13,131 nucleotides of DNA, from the NCBI GenBank assembly GCA_002327785.1, contig DCUI01000338.1, positions 4,994 through 18,124 on the forward strand, read 5' to 3'. Both the position numbers and the translations under genes were made by a program. Source of the stretch: Phycisphaerales bacterium UBA2218. Its GTDB lineage: Bacteria; Planctomycetota; Phycisphaerae; Sedimentisphaerales; Anaerobacaceae. The notes beneath the pieces are model-generated. The model was not told where the DNA came from. It searched no databases and saw only the letters and a list, made by a program, of their open reading frames with translations. Positions 1 to 7,759 of this stretch are shown piece by piece (within the stretch, counting starts at the first letter, position 1; every line of letters starts with the position of its first letter).

Positions 1-16
1 AAATAGTAAATGATAA

Positions 17-457
17 ATGCTTATGGACAAACGAACGAGGGCCAGAGAGCTTGCCATGCAGGCGCTCTATCAGCTTGACATCCAGGGCTCCGATTTGTTG
101 GGACGTCTGATGGCCGAGTTCTTCCGCGAGATGGAGGGCGATTCGCGGACCCGCCAGCTTGCCTGGGACTGGACCAGCGGCGCGTGGTCCAAGGTGGCCG
201 AGTGCGACGGTCTGATCGGCGGCTCGACGATTCGCTGGCAGTTCTCGCGGTTGTCGCCCGTGGACAAGAGCATTCTGCGGCTGGCCGTGTACCAGTTGAC
301 GTCGTGTCCGGAGATCCCGCCGAAGGTGATCATCAACGAGGCGATCGAGCTGGCGAAGAAGTACAGCACCGAGAAGTCCGGCCCGTTCGTCAACGGCGTG
401 CTGGACGCCGTCCTGAAGAAGCTCCGGGCCGACGGCCAGAGGACCGAAGAGCAGTGA
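17..457 (+). CDS. nusB: Transcription antitermination factor NusB
   Basis: NusB binds boxA RNA together with ribosomal protein S10 (NusE) and promotes antitermination, mainly on rRNA operons, in the cytoplasm. The 146-residue length is normal for the family and the protein is an all-helical single domain. The N-terminus has the typical basic RTRARELAMQALYQ helix, which supplies RNA contacts in known NusB proteins. The C-terminal part has the usual run VIINEAIELAKKY followed by FVNGVLDAVLKK, the most recognisable NusB signature. ATG at 17 and ATG at 23 are both possible starts; neither has a clear Shine-Dalgarno in the few bases available, and stop codons in two frames lie just upstream. The stop is directly followed by the ParA-type gene, so the two are very probably one transcript. 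Function is secure; the exact start is not. Confidence 0.93.
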   Translation: MLMDKRTRARELAMQALYQLDIQGSDLLGRLMAEFFREMEGDSRTRQLAWDWTSGAWSKVAECDGLIGGSTIRWQFSRLSPVDKSILRLAVYQLTSCPEIPPKVIINEAIELAKKYSTEKSGPFVNGVLDAVLKKLRADGQRTEEQ

Positions 458-461
458 GGTG
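456..461 (+). promoter_or_regulatory. Ribosome binding site deciding the ParA start
   Basis: GAGGTG overlaps the nusB stop and lies six bases before a TTG codon at 468. It is the best Shine-Dalgarno in the junction. It favours TTG 468 over the in-frame GTG at 459, which would have only a weak purine-rich stretch ahead of it. Starting at 468 gives MRTIAVLNQKGGVGKT, the usual short lead into the ParA P-loop. Confidence 0.6.
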
Positions 462-467
462 AACGGA

Positions 468-1463
468 TTGAGAACGATTGCAGTCCTGAATCAAAAGGGG
501 GGGGTCGGCAAGACGACCACCGCGGTCAACACGGCCGCCGCGATCGCCGCCGCGGGATACAGGGTGATCGTCATCGACTTCGATCCCCAGGCGCACATGA
601 CGATCCACTTCGGCGTCGAGCCCCAGACGGTCAAGGTCGGTGCCTACGAGGTCTTGACGGACTCTGCCGGGTTCGAATCCAGCCTTATGCTCATCCGGCC
701 CAACCTCTGGCTCCTGGCCGCCAATATCAACCTCGTCGGCGCCGAGACCGAGCTGGTCAACGTCGTCGGCCGCGAGATCATCCTGCGCGAGGCCATGCAG
801 GGCAGCGCGGACAAGTTCGACTTCTGCCTGATCGACTGCGCGCCGTCGCTGGGCCTGCTCTCGCTCAATGCGCTGGCGGCCGCCGAGGAGGTCCTGATCC
901 CCTTGCAGCCGCACTTCCTGGCCCTTCAAGGGTTCGGCAAACTGCTGCAAACGATCGATCTGGTGAATAAGCGGATCAATCCCCGATTGAAGGTCACGGG
1001 CGTGCTCCTGTGCATGCACGACACCCGAACCTCGCTGTCCAATGAAGTCCGCACGGATATCGTTGGGTTTCTGAACAACGCCCGCGGCTCAAACACCGCC
1101 TGGTCCGACGCCGTGGTGCTGCCCAGCTTCATCCGCAGGAACATCAAACTGGCCGAGGCCCCCAGCTACGGCCGGACCATCTTTGAGTACGACTCGACCT
1201 GTAATGGGGCCGAAGACTACCGCAAAGTCGCCAATTTTTTCCTCGGCATCAACAACGAGCCCGAGGAGATGCCGGGATCGGCGTCGCAGCCCGAGGCCCA
1301 ATCGGCTCCTGCTCCCGTGCCGATTGAGATTCGCGAGATCAACCTGCCGGTCCCACAGTGTTACACGCCCGTGCCGATCTACACGGAACCGGCGCCCCCC
1401 GCCCCCGAGTCTACGCACGGTGAACCGGCGAATGACATCTCCCCCGAGGCCCTCCAGCCTTAG
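468..1463 (+). CDS. ParA/Soj/MinD-family P-loop ATPase with proline-rich C-terminal tail
   Basis: A deviant Walker A ATPase of the ParA/Soj group, which uses ATP-dependent dimerisation on DNA or membrane to position chromosomes, plasmids or protein cargo. The P-loop NQKGGVGKTT lies near residues 8-17 and includes the signature lysine of deviant Walker A proteins. The DFDPQAH motif lies near 38-44, the Walker B-like LIDCAPSLGLLSLNAL follows, and the family's C-terminal SYGRTIFEYD is present. About 70 residues follow the ATPase core, rich in Pro, Ala and Glu, with no recognisable fold; ordinary Soj proteins of about 255 residues lack this. The gene follows nusB with almost no spacing. No ParB gene and no obvious parS cluster is visible, so a role in chromosome segregation is not established; an orphan ParA acting on another cargo is equally possible. 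The TTG start at 468 is chosen from the ribosome binding site; GTG 459 is the alternative. Confidence 0.88.
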   Translation: MRTIAVLNQKGGVGKTTTAVNTAAAIAAAGYRVIVIDFDPQAHMTIHFGVEPQTVKVGAYEVLTDSAGFESSLMLIRPNLWLLAANINLVGAETELVNVVGREIILREAMQGSADKFDFCLIDCAPSLGLLSLNALAAAEEVLIPLQPHFLALQGFGKLLQTIDLVNKRINPRLKVTGVLLCMHDTRTSLSNEVRTDIVGFLNNARGSNTAWSDAVVLPSFIRRNIKLAEAPSYGRTIFEYDSTCNGAEDYRKVANFFLGINNEPEEMPGSASQPEAQSAPAPVPIEIREINLPVPQCYTPVPIYTEPAPPAPESTHGEPANDISPEALQP

Positions 1464-1506
1464 CTCGTGATGCGGATACCAAGTCTCCGGATGGCAGCAT
1501 CAAGCC

Positions 1507-1567
1507 CGTTTGTAGTGACGTCGTAAGGCGTTTTCTTCCATGCTCTTACGAGCACACTACGAACGCC
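1507..1567. repeat. REPIN-like inverted pair of REP-type hairpin repeats
   Basis: Two copies of one motif lie head to head between convergent genes. On the + strand CGTTTGTAGTG (1507-1517) is followed by a hairpin ACGTC-GTAA-GGCGT (1518-1531). On the - strand CGTTCGTAGTG (1557-1567 plus the flanking bases down to 1555) is followed by TGCTC-GTAA-GAGCA (1541-1554). The two share the lead sequence with its GTAG tetranucleotide and the GTAA loop, but the stem bases differ while still pairing (one G-U in the first copy). A conserved GTAG/GGAG tetranucleotide 5' of a hairpin is the hallmark of REP sequences mobilised by RAYT (TnpA-REP) Y1-type transposases, and an inverted REP pair is a REPIN. The sequence pattern is observed; the REPIN assignment is inference, since no RAYT gene is in the window. 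Confidence 0.65.
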
Positions 1568-1757
1568 AATCCAACGGCCGAGACCGCCGGTCGCAAAGCG
1601 GAGAGAGGGTCAACTCTCAACTCTTTACACAATGGAATTCCGGCCGTCGCCGAGTATGCCGGTTCTTTGGGATCGCAGTGCGTTGCAGTGGGATTCCGGG
1701 CGTGAGCAGGTCGATTCCATATCTTCTACAAACGCGCTTCACGCTGGTCTGCCTGAA
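1568..1757. other. Intergenic remainder between convergent genes
   Basis: No gene is supported here. The stretch lies downstream of the REPIN-like element and runs to the 3' end of the GT2 gene. It contains small palindromes, for example GACCG-C-CGGTC at 1582-1592 and a GAGAG/CTCTC pair at 1603-1618, but none is followed by a clear T-run, so no terminator is called for either converging gene. Confidence 0.5.
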
Positions 1758-2645
1758 TCAGGAGTCCGGGCGGGCTTTGGAGGGGAGGAATCTTCGCCAG
1801 GAGAGCAGCGCCTTCGCGAAGATCCCGGTGTAGATCAGGCCGTTGGTGATCGGCGAGCAGTCCCCGGCGAAGTGCTTCTTGTGGAACAAGTACATGGCCC
1901 GGTAGAACTCGTAGCTGGTCTTTCGGCTGTTGGTGCCGCAGCCGATGCCTTTGTAATGGACGATCCGGGCGTCGGGGTAGTACATCACTTTCCATCCGGT
2001 CTTCTTGGCCCGGATGCACCAGTCGATGTCCTCGCCGAAGATCCAGAAGTCCTCATCGAGCATGCCGATCTGATCGACCACCTGCTTTCGGATGAGCAGG
2101 AAGGCGCCGGAGACGGCGTCCACCTCGTGCGGCTTGTCGGGATCAAGATACGTGAGGTTGTACCGGGCCATGGCTTTGCTGTTGGGAAACAGCCGGCTCA
2201 GGCCGGAAAGCCGGTAGAACGCCACGGCGGGCGACGGAACGCTCCGGCGGCAGGCGAGCTGCAGCGACCCATCCTCGTTCAGGACGCGACAGCCGGAGAC
2301 CCCGACATCGGGGTGCTCCTCCATGAACTGCACCATCTTGTCCAGGGCCCCATCCTGGATGAGCGTGTCCGGATTGAGCAGCAGGATCAGGTCCGATTGG
2401 CACTTCGCGATGGCCTGGTTGTTGGCCCGCGTGAAGCCGAGGTTCTCCTCGTTTTCGATCAGGTGCACCTGGGGGAAACTCTCCTTGAGCATCTGGACGC
2501 TGTCGTCGCGAGAATGATTGTCAATCACCCAAACATCGAGACGAGTCCGCTTCGTTTCCCGATAGACCGATTCGAGACATTCCTTCAACAGCTTCCGCAC
2601 GTTGAAGCTGATAATGACAACGGCCAGACTGGACTTGTTTTCCAT
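1758..2645 (-). CDS. GT2-family glycosyltransferase (rhamnosyltransferase WbbL-like)
   Basis: An inverting family 2 glycosyltransferase with a GT-A fold, which transfers a sugar from a nucleotide-sugar donor to a growing glycan at the cytoplasmic face of the membrane. The N-terminus has the nucleotide-binding strand VVIISFN, then VIDNHSRDDS, the GFTRANNQAI helix, and LLLNPD in the position of the metal-binding DXD motif. Later come SGAFLLIRK and FGEDIDWCIRAKKTGW, where the ED pair supplies the likely catalytic base; this arrangement is typical of the WbbL/rhamnosyltransferase-like branch. The protein is 295 residues from the ATG at 2645, which has AAGGA a few bases upstream; an upstream in-frame start at 2684 lacks support. 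It is the last gene of the - strand glycan cluster, 77 bases after the epimerase. Donor and acceptor are unknown; rhamnose is only the commonest guess for this branch. Confidence 0.87.
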   Translation of the reverse strand: MENKSSLAVVIISFNVRKLLKECLESVYRETKRTRLDVWVIDNHSRDDSVQMLKESFPQVHLIENEENLGFTRANNQAIAKCQSDLILLLNPDTLIQDGALDKMVQFMEEHPDVGVSGCRVLNEDGSLQLACRRSVPSPAVAFYRLSGLSRLFPNSKAMARYNLTYLDPDKPHEVDAVSGAFLLIRKQVVDQIGMLDEDFWIFGEDIDWCIRAKKTGWKVMYYPDARIVHYKGIGCGTNSRKTSYEFYRAMYLFHKKHFAGDCSPITNGLIYTGIFAKALLSWRRFLPSKARPDS

Positions 2646-2722
2646 AGCGTATCCTTCAGGCGCCCGTGCGGCGGCCCACCACATCGTGCGTCAATCCGTC
2701 GCGACCGGGAGTCGATTCGATC

Positions 2723-3727
2723 TCAAAACAGTTTGTTCTTCCATGTCTCCGGGGTCTTGTCGTTGACGATCTCCAGGTCGATATGGTACTTGAACGGACG
2801 AGTGCCTCGCCTGCGGATGTACTCGACGATGGACGCCAAACCGTCGCGGAGCTTGACCTGCGTGCGGTAGCTCAGCAGCCTTCTGGCCTTGTCCGCGGAG
2901 CAGTTTGCCAGGAGCACCTCCTGAGGCCGGCTCTCCATGTAGACCGGTTTGACCTCGAAGCCCAGGATTTCCCCGATCATCGCGGCCAGCTCGTTGATCG
3001 TCACGAACTCGTCGTCCGGGCCGATGTTGATGATCTCCCCGCAGACTTGCGGGTCCGTGGCCAGTCTCTGGAGGATCTCGACGTCGTCCTGCACGAAGCT
3101 GAAACACCGCTTCTGGCTGCCGTCTCCGTAGATGATGGGCTGGCGGCCCTGGAGCATGAGGTTGATCATGATGCTGGCCACGTTGCGATACGGATCGTCG
3201 TACTTCTGGCGGGGACCGATCACGTTGTGTGGGACGGCGATCACGTACTCCATCCCATGGATCGTCGCCAGATTCCTCAGGAACGACTCGGCGCTGAGCT
3301 TGCCGATCCCGTAGGGATCCAGGGGCCTGGGTGTCATGTCCTCAGTGAAGGGAGTCGTCTCCTGCTTTCCATATCGCGCCATGCTGGAACACAGCACGAA
3401 CCGCCGGACGTTGTTCGCGATGGACGCGGTTACCATCGAAACCGAGGCCTGAACGATGTTCTTGGTCACGAAGAACGGACTGAACACGCTCAGTCCCTCG
3501 TAGGCGGCCGCGGCGCAATGGTAGACGACCTCGCAACCATGGAGGATCTTCACCATCGAGTTGAAGTAGTTACAGTCGTAATGATGAAACTCGACCTCGC
3601 GGGGAACGTTGTCGAGGTAGCCGCCCGTCAGATTGTCGCAGCCGACGACCTCGTGGCCGTCGGCCAGAAAGGCATCCGCCAGGTGACTGCCCAGGAATCC
3701 TGCTACCCCGCTGATAAAGACCTTCAT
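2723..3727 (-). CDS. NAD-dependent nucleotide-sugar epimerase/dehydratase (extended SDR)
   Basis: An extended short-chain dehydrogenase/reductase of the type that epimerises or dehydrates nucleotide-activated sugars, such as UDP-glucose 4-epimerase or dTDP-glucose 4,6-dehydratase relatives. The Rossmann glycine motif GVAGFLG is at residues 7-13, an acidic residue (CDN) ends the second strand, the active-site serines lie in CSSMARYG near 113-120, and the YGIGK catalytic Tyr-Lys pair is at 139 and 143. The usual substrate-domain motif HNVIGPRQ follows. The C-terminus, with PFKYHIDLEIV, resembles a subgroup of sugar epimerases. The protein is 334 residues from ATG 3727, which has GGAGGT at good spacing; an in-frame ATG 36 bases upstream is less likely. 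It sits between the radical SAM gene and the GT2 gene and probably provides a donor sugar for the cluster. Substrate and reaction cannot be settled from sequence. Confidence 0.88.
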   Translation of the reverse strand: MKVFISGVAGFLGSHLADAFLADGHEVVGCDNLTGGYLDNVPREVEFHHYDCNYFNSMVKILHGCEVVYHCAAAAYEGLSVFSPFFVTKNIVQASVSMVTASIANNVRRFVLCSSMARYGKQETTPFTEDMTPRPLDPYGIGKLSAESFLRNLATIHGMEYVIAVPHNVIGPRQKYDDPYRNVASIMINLMLQGRQPIIYGDGSQKRCFSFVQDDVEILQRLATDPQVCGEIINIGPDDEFVTINELAAMIGEILGFEVKPVYMESRPQEVLLANCSADKARRLLSYRTQVKLRDGLASIVEYIRRRGTRPFKYHIDLEIVNDKTPETWKNKLF

Positions 3728-3794
3728 TCGTACCTCCAACGACTCGCCGACCGGATGCGGCACGCGGCCGGCGCCAGCCGGATTCAGCTCGTCA

Positions 3795-5276
3795 TCACCG
3801 CCAACTCAGATATTTCTGGAAATCGGCCACCAGCGCGGCCGGCTGGGTCACGTACAGTGCGACCCGGGACTTCGCCCGTTTCAGGAGCCGGGCCATGCTC
3901 TTGTTGTACGCATGGAACTCGGACTTCATCGAGACCTCCAATTGCTCAAACACGTCGGGGTCGATCGTATCGACCTGGCGACGAATATCCGCCTTATAGT
4001 AGTCATTTGGCAACATTTCAAAGAAATCATCAAGCGTCATATCGGTTTTCATGAGCCCCCGCCGGACGCCGTCCGCAAACATGGCCGTCCCGGGGAATGG
4101 CTCGTAGGTGCCGATATGGGCATGGTCCGGCTTCAGTTCCTGCATGAAAACCAGCGTCTGACGGATCTCCTCGACCGTCTCGCCGGGGACACCCATCATG
4201 AAAAACCCGGTCCAGTAGATCCCGACCTTCCGGAACAATCGGGCCGCCTCCCGGATCCGGTCGAGCGTGAGCCCTTTGTTCATCTCCCCAAGGATTCGCT
4301 CACTTCCGGACTCGATACCGATTTTGATGCTGTTGCATCCGGCGCTTTTCATCTTCATTAGCAACGGTTCGGTGACCAGGTTCGCCCTCGTCGTGCACTC
4401 CCAGCCGAGGTTCATCTCCTCGGTGATCATCCTGTCGCACAGTTCCTCGGTCCGCCTCCTGTCGACCGCGAACGAGTCGTCCTTGAAGCTGAACTGGACC
4501 GTGCCGTACCGCCTTCTCACGGTCCGGAGTTCCTCCAGAATGTGCTCAACGGATCGGTAGCTGGTTCTCCCGATTTCCGTGGCGCAATAGGAGCACGCGT
4601 AGGGGCATCCTCGGCTGCTCATAATCAGGCCCATGTCCTCCGACGAGTATTTCCGGCAGTTCATCAGCAGCCCCCTGTCGGGGAAGGGGAACTCGTCGAG
4701 GCTGCGGCATTTCTCTCGTGGCGGCGCGTGACGAATCTGCCCATTTTTCCGGAAGGACACGCCGTGCACGGAGGTGGGGTCGCCGCTCGCGGATTCGATC
4801 TGTTCGACGAGATCGAGCATCGTCTGTTCGCCCTCGCCCCGAACGACGTAATCGACCGCCGGCGACAGCCGGAGCACTTCATCGGGCTTGGCGCTGGCGT
4901 GCGGTCCGCCCATCACGATCGGACGGTCGGGGAACAGCTCCCGGGCGATCTGGGCGATGCGAAACGCGGACGCGGCATACGTCGTCCAGATCGAGATCCC
5001 AATCAACTCCGGGTCCATGCTCGCCATGGTCCGGCGGGCCTCCGTCAGGATCGGATCATCCGGCCGGTGGAGACGCTCGATGTACTGGGGGTAGTGCTCC
5101 GTGAGCCGCGTGTAGTCGATGTGTGACGGCTTGTCGTTGTAGTCGGCATCGTACACGATCGCTTCATGCCCCGCATTTCTCAGGACGGTGGCGATGCTGA
5201 CCAGGCCGAACGGGAAATACCGGTTGTAGAAGTCGATGAATCGGTAGAATGGCGGATCGATCAGAAGAACCCGCAT
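3795..5276 (-). CDS. B12-binding-domain radical SAM protein
   Basis: A radical S-adenosylmethionine enzyme with an N-terminal cobalamin-binding-type domain. Residues 1-150 form the Rossmann-like domain (LLIDPPF at the start, FGLVSIATVLRNAGHE, then GISIWTTY, MGGPHAS and VVRGEGE). The radical SAM core follows, with the [4Fe-4S] cysteines in CPYACSYC at 224, 228 and 231, then FKDDSF, GIESGSERIL and GVPGETVEEI typical of this class. The 493-residue length is usual. The classical DxHxxG cobalamin lower-ligand motif is not visible, as in many members that bind B12 base-off without it. The start ATG at 5276 has AAGGAGA upstream. Members methylate unreactive carbons or rearrange lipids, cofactors and natural products. 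In this cluster a modification of a sugar or lipid carrier is plausible, but nothing in the sequence names the substrate. Confidence 0.9.
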   Translation of the reverse strand: MRVLLIDPPFYRFIDFYNRYFPFGLVSIATVLRNAGHEAIVYDADYNDKPSHIDYTRLTEHYPQYIERLHRPDDPILTEARRTMASMDPELIGISIWTTYAASAFRIAQIARELFPDRPIVMGGPHASAKPDEVLRLSPAVDYVVRGEGEQTMLDLVEQIESASGDPTSVHGVSFRKNGQIRHAPPREKCRSLDEFPFPDRGLLMNCRKYSSEDMGLIMSSRGCPYACSYCATEIGRTSYRSVEHILEELRTVRRRYGTVQFSFKDDSFAVDRRRTEELCDRMITEEMNLGWECTTRANLVTEPLLMKMKSAGCNSIKIGIESGSERILGEMNKGLTLDRIREAARLFRKVGIYWTGFFMMGVPGETVEEIRQTLVFMQELKPDHAHIGTYEPFPGTAMFADGVRRGLMKTDMTLDDFFEMLPNDYYKADIRRQVDTIDPDVFEQLEVSMKSEFHAYNKSMARLLKRAKSRVALYVTQPAALVADFQKYLSWR

Positions 5277-5388
5277 AGCCCCGTCTCCTTAGATCGAGCC
5301 CCGATGCATCCCTGCCGGACTATGACAGGTGCTTCGCCGGACCATTCAGCTGTCCTGCACTCCTCCTGACGCGTTCCCAGCCGAGCCT

Positions 5389-6159
5389 TCACTTCTCACA
5401 TCTCACATAGAGGAAGGTTAAAATCAGGTTGCTCATCCACCGTTTTACCGCCCGAAGCTTGTGTGCCGACTTTCGTATGTACGCGAAGGTGAACTCCGGA
5501 TGGTCCTCGACCACGCTGATGCGCGCACACACGGTCACGCGCTCGAAGTATTTTCGGGCCAGCCGAAGAACCGCGTCGGTCCGAAAATGGTGGGGGTGAT
5601 TCCTGTCTACGAGAAACAGAACGGGTCGCAACCAGGTCCAGACGGGATTGACCACGTGCAGGGCCATGCAGAAGGCGCCCCCGGCCCGGCAGACTCTTCG
5701 GGCTTCCTGGATGACCCGCTCGGGCTCCTGGACGTGGTCCACCGCGTTCGTGCAGAAGACGAAGTCGCACGACTCGTCCGGCAACGGGATCCTCTCCCCT
5801 TTGGCGGTGATGAGCCGAATCGTGCTGTTTTCCTTCAACACCCCGTATTCCGCGTAGGTCCTGTATGTGTCCATCAGGGGGTCAATGCCATACATCCGTT
5901 GCGGCAGCAATCGGGTCCCGGCGGTCGCAAGCTCCAGGCCGCTGATGATCCCGTGCGGACCGCAACCGATGTCCGCCAGGGTCTTTCCCGCGAATGCGTC
6001 CATGGTGTACCCGAAACGCTCCACGGTTTTTTTCGCAAAGGCAATACACCGCTCCGGCGTGAACGGACGATACGAGGGGATATCCCCTCGATTGTACCTG
6101 TATATCGTGTCATAGAACGCCTTTTCTCTTTCCTGGGCGTCCTGCCACGAGAAGGCCAT
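5389..6159 (-). CDS. Class I SAM-dependent methyltransferase
   Basis: A Rossmann-fold methyltransferase of the Methyltransf_11 type. Motif I is DIGCGPHG at residues 63-70, the acidic residue that binds the SAM ribose is in YGIDPLMD, and the later strand reads CDFVFCTNAVDHVQEPERVIQEARRV, the usual post-motif pattern with an acidic loop. About 40 residues precede the SAM domain, and a basic C-terminal segment of about 50 residues ends in a hydrophobic stretch, which could touch the membrane. The ATG at 6159 is preferred because GAAGGGA lies just upstream; in-frame ATGs at 6174 and 6255 are alternatives. It is the first of four closely spaced - strand genes and is 112 bases from the radical SAM gene. 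Likely roles are O-, N- or C-methylation of a sugar or lipid intermediate; the target is unknown. Confidence 0.85.
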   Translation of the reverse strand: MAFSWQDAQEREKAFYDTIYRYNRGDIPSYRPFTPERCIAFAKKTVERFGYTMDAFAGKTLADIGCGPHGIISGLELATAGTRLLPQRMYGIDPLMDTYRTYAEYGVLKENSTIRLITAKGERIPLPDESCDFVFCTNAVDHVQEPERVIQEARRVCRAGGAFCMALHVVNPVWTWLRPVLFLVDRNHPHHFRTDAVLRLARKYFERVTVCARISVVEDHPEFTFAYIRKSAHKLRAVKRWMSNLILTFLYVRCEK

Positions 6160-6488
6160 AGCAGTCCCTTCCATAATGCACCGTAAGTCTTGGAGAAGTG
6201 GAGAAGACCCCTGCTGCTTGGCGGGCCGAATACGACGAATCCTTCGTTTCTCCACCCTCCTGGGTTGCGGCGAGCACTATCGCTCCTTCTTACCGCCGGT
6301 CGGCGGATGCTCACCGGTTTTCCTGCCGCCCACGCGGACTTGGCAGGCTCAGATTCAGGTCCTCTGGGGTTTGCCCATGCCCAAGCGCCGGCAGGCCAGT
6401 CCATGCACCAGTGCGAAGACGATACATCATCGGTCCCCACAAGTCAACAGAATACCTTTTGCAGTAGGGGTCAGTGCAGTTCCCGGCG
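6160..6488. other. Gap between GT4 and methyltransferase genes, no gene supported
   Basis: Reading frames cross this 329-base stretch on both strands, but none has family-like sequence or a convincing ribosome binding site. A hairpin CCGCC-GGTC-GGCGG is at 6293-6306 with no T-run. The stretch contains a candidate - strand promoter (6419-6447), so it probably forms the leader of a second transcription unit starting at the methyltransferase. Confidence 0.5.
6419..6447 (-). promoter_or_regulatory. Candidate sigma-70-type promoter for the methyltransferase-to-GT2 genes
   Basis: On the - strand TTGACT (plus-strand 6442-6447) and TATCGT (6419-6424) are separated by exactly 17 bases. The -35 matches 5 of 6 consensus bases and the -10 matches 4 of 6. 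It would give a leader of about 250 bases before the methyltransferase. No transcript evidence is available. Confidence 0.4.
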
Positions 6489-7676
6489 TCAATGCGACAA
6501 CAGCTCTTCATAGACGCTTTTCTGCTGCCGAACCACCTCGCTCAGGGAAAAAACCGTCTCCACTCTGTGCCGGGCGGCCGACAGCATTTGATCAGTTTCC
6601 TGCCGGGGGCGCCGCAGGTGCGTCACGACCGCGTCTGCAATGGCTGCGGCATCGCGGGAGGGCACGAGAAGGCCCGTGACACCGTCAATCACCTCTTCGG
6701 ACACCGCCCCCACATCGGTTGCCACGACGGGCACTCGCATCGCCATCGCCTCAAGGACTGCCACGGGACACGATTCCAGGGTTGAGGGCAGCACGAACAC
6801 GTCCAGGACGGACAGGATTCGCATCACATCATCGCGAAAACCGGTGTAAATGATATCCTTGGCGACGCCGAGCCGACCGGCCGACTGTTGCAGGGCCTCC
6901 CAGTACCGGGGGTCTGCATCGGCCTTGCGGCCGACGATGAGGAACTTGACCGGTCCGATCTCCTTCTTGATCTGCGCGGCCGCTTCGACGAGGTACTCGT
7001 ATCCCTTGAAGCGGTTCACATTGCCCACCGCCCCAACCAGCGTGCAGTCCGCGGGGACCCCCAGTTCCGCGCGAACAGCCTGTCGCCGGCCGGCGTCGTA
7101 GCGATCCGGGGCAAGTGCAGCGGTGTCCACGGTGGAACGCAGCACGACCGTCTTGTTCCGCAACCGGGCGCTGCCGCCGGCGTACAACGGCTGGAGCCGC
7201 TCGCCCTGGACGATCACTTTGGAGGCCAGAACGGTCAGAAGCAACCGGAGGAACCATCGGAGCGGGCCGAACGGGTGATCGTTGTAGAGCCAGACGATCG
7301 GCGTGCGCGTGCAAGCCGCCGCCAGGGCGGGCACGAAAGTCATGGAGCCGTCGATATGAACGATGTCGATCCGCCGGGACCGGATGATCTTGCGTATCTT
7401 GAGCAGATTCCTCGGCAGAAAGAGGCAGAACCGGGCGAAGTTGCGAACCGGACGATGCCACGTAAAGGCCTGAATGTACCTGCCGAAGAACGATTCAAAA
7501 TCGTCGGGTCGCCAGGGCTCGTCGGTCTTGCGGCCGAGCAGGAACAGCGTTTCCACGCCGAGTGGCCTCAGATGTCGGGCGGTAGTCTCCGCCAGCCGGT
7601 GCGGCCCCCCGAACCGGTTATCCAGAATGCAGTACAGCACCCGCATCGGCTGCTTGTCGCCTGGAGTGTCGTCCAT
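6489..7676 (-). CDS. GT4-family (group 1) glycosyltransferase
   Basis: A retaining family 4 glycosyltransferase with two Rossmann-like halves (GT-B fold). The N-terminal acceptor half starts MRVLYCILDNRFGGPHRLAE, with a glycine-rich loop typical of the family, and contains IDIVHIDG. The C-terminal donor half starts near residue 213 with VGAVGNVNRFKGYEYLVEAA, continues with KFLIVG and IIYTGFRDDV, and carries the EX7E motif ESCPVAVLE at residues 301-309, followed by VVATDVGAVSEEVIDGVTG. These are textbook GT4 donor-binding features. Length is 395 residues from ATG 7676. ATG 7646, giving MRVLYCIL directly, is an equally plausible start; neither has a strong Shine-Dalgarno. A frame open up to 7937 runs through repeat sequence and is not taken as coding. 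It is the first gene of the - strand glycan cluster. The sugar transferred is unknown. Confidence 0.88.
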   Translation of the reverse strand: MDDTPGDKQPMRVLYCILDNRFGGPHRLAETTARHLRPLGVETLFLLGRKTDEPWRPDDFESFFGRYIQAFTWHRPVRNFARFCLFLPRNLLKIRKIIRSRRIDIVHIDGSMTFVPALAAACTRTPIVWLYNDHPFGPLRWFLRLLLTVLASKVIVQGERLQPLYAGGSARLRNKTVVLRSTVDTAALAPDRYDAGRRQAVRAELGVPADCTLVGAVGNVNRFKGYEYLVEAAAQIKKEIGPVKFLIVGRKADADPRYWEALQQSAGRLGVAKDIIYTGFRDDVMRILSVLDVFVLPSTLESCPVAVLEAMAMRVPVVATDVGAVSEEVIDGVTGLLVPSRDAAAIADAVVTHLRRPRQETDQMLSAARHRVETVFSLSEVVRQQKSVYEELLSH

Positions 7677-7759
7677 CCCGCCATCGTAGCGTCGATCCGA
7701 GGACCCGGCAAGGGACACAGATCGGCCCGTCGCCAAGGAGAAACGAAACCAAACCCACC

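Noticed and set aside
1632..2870. 412-residue + strand open frame over the GT2 gene
   Set aside because: It is the antisense shadow of a clear GT2 protein. Its translation lacks any family motif and has the composition expected of a complementary frame in GC-rich DNA.
2666..4054. 462-residue + strand open frame over the epimerase and the end of the radical SAM gene
   Set aside because: It crosses two genes with complete conserved motifs on the other strand, and its own sequence resembles no protein family.
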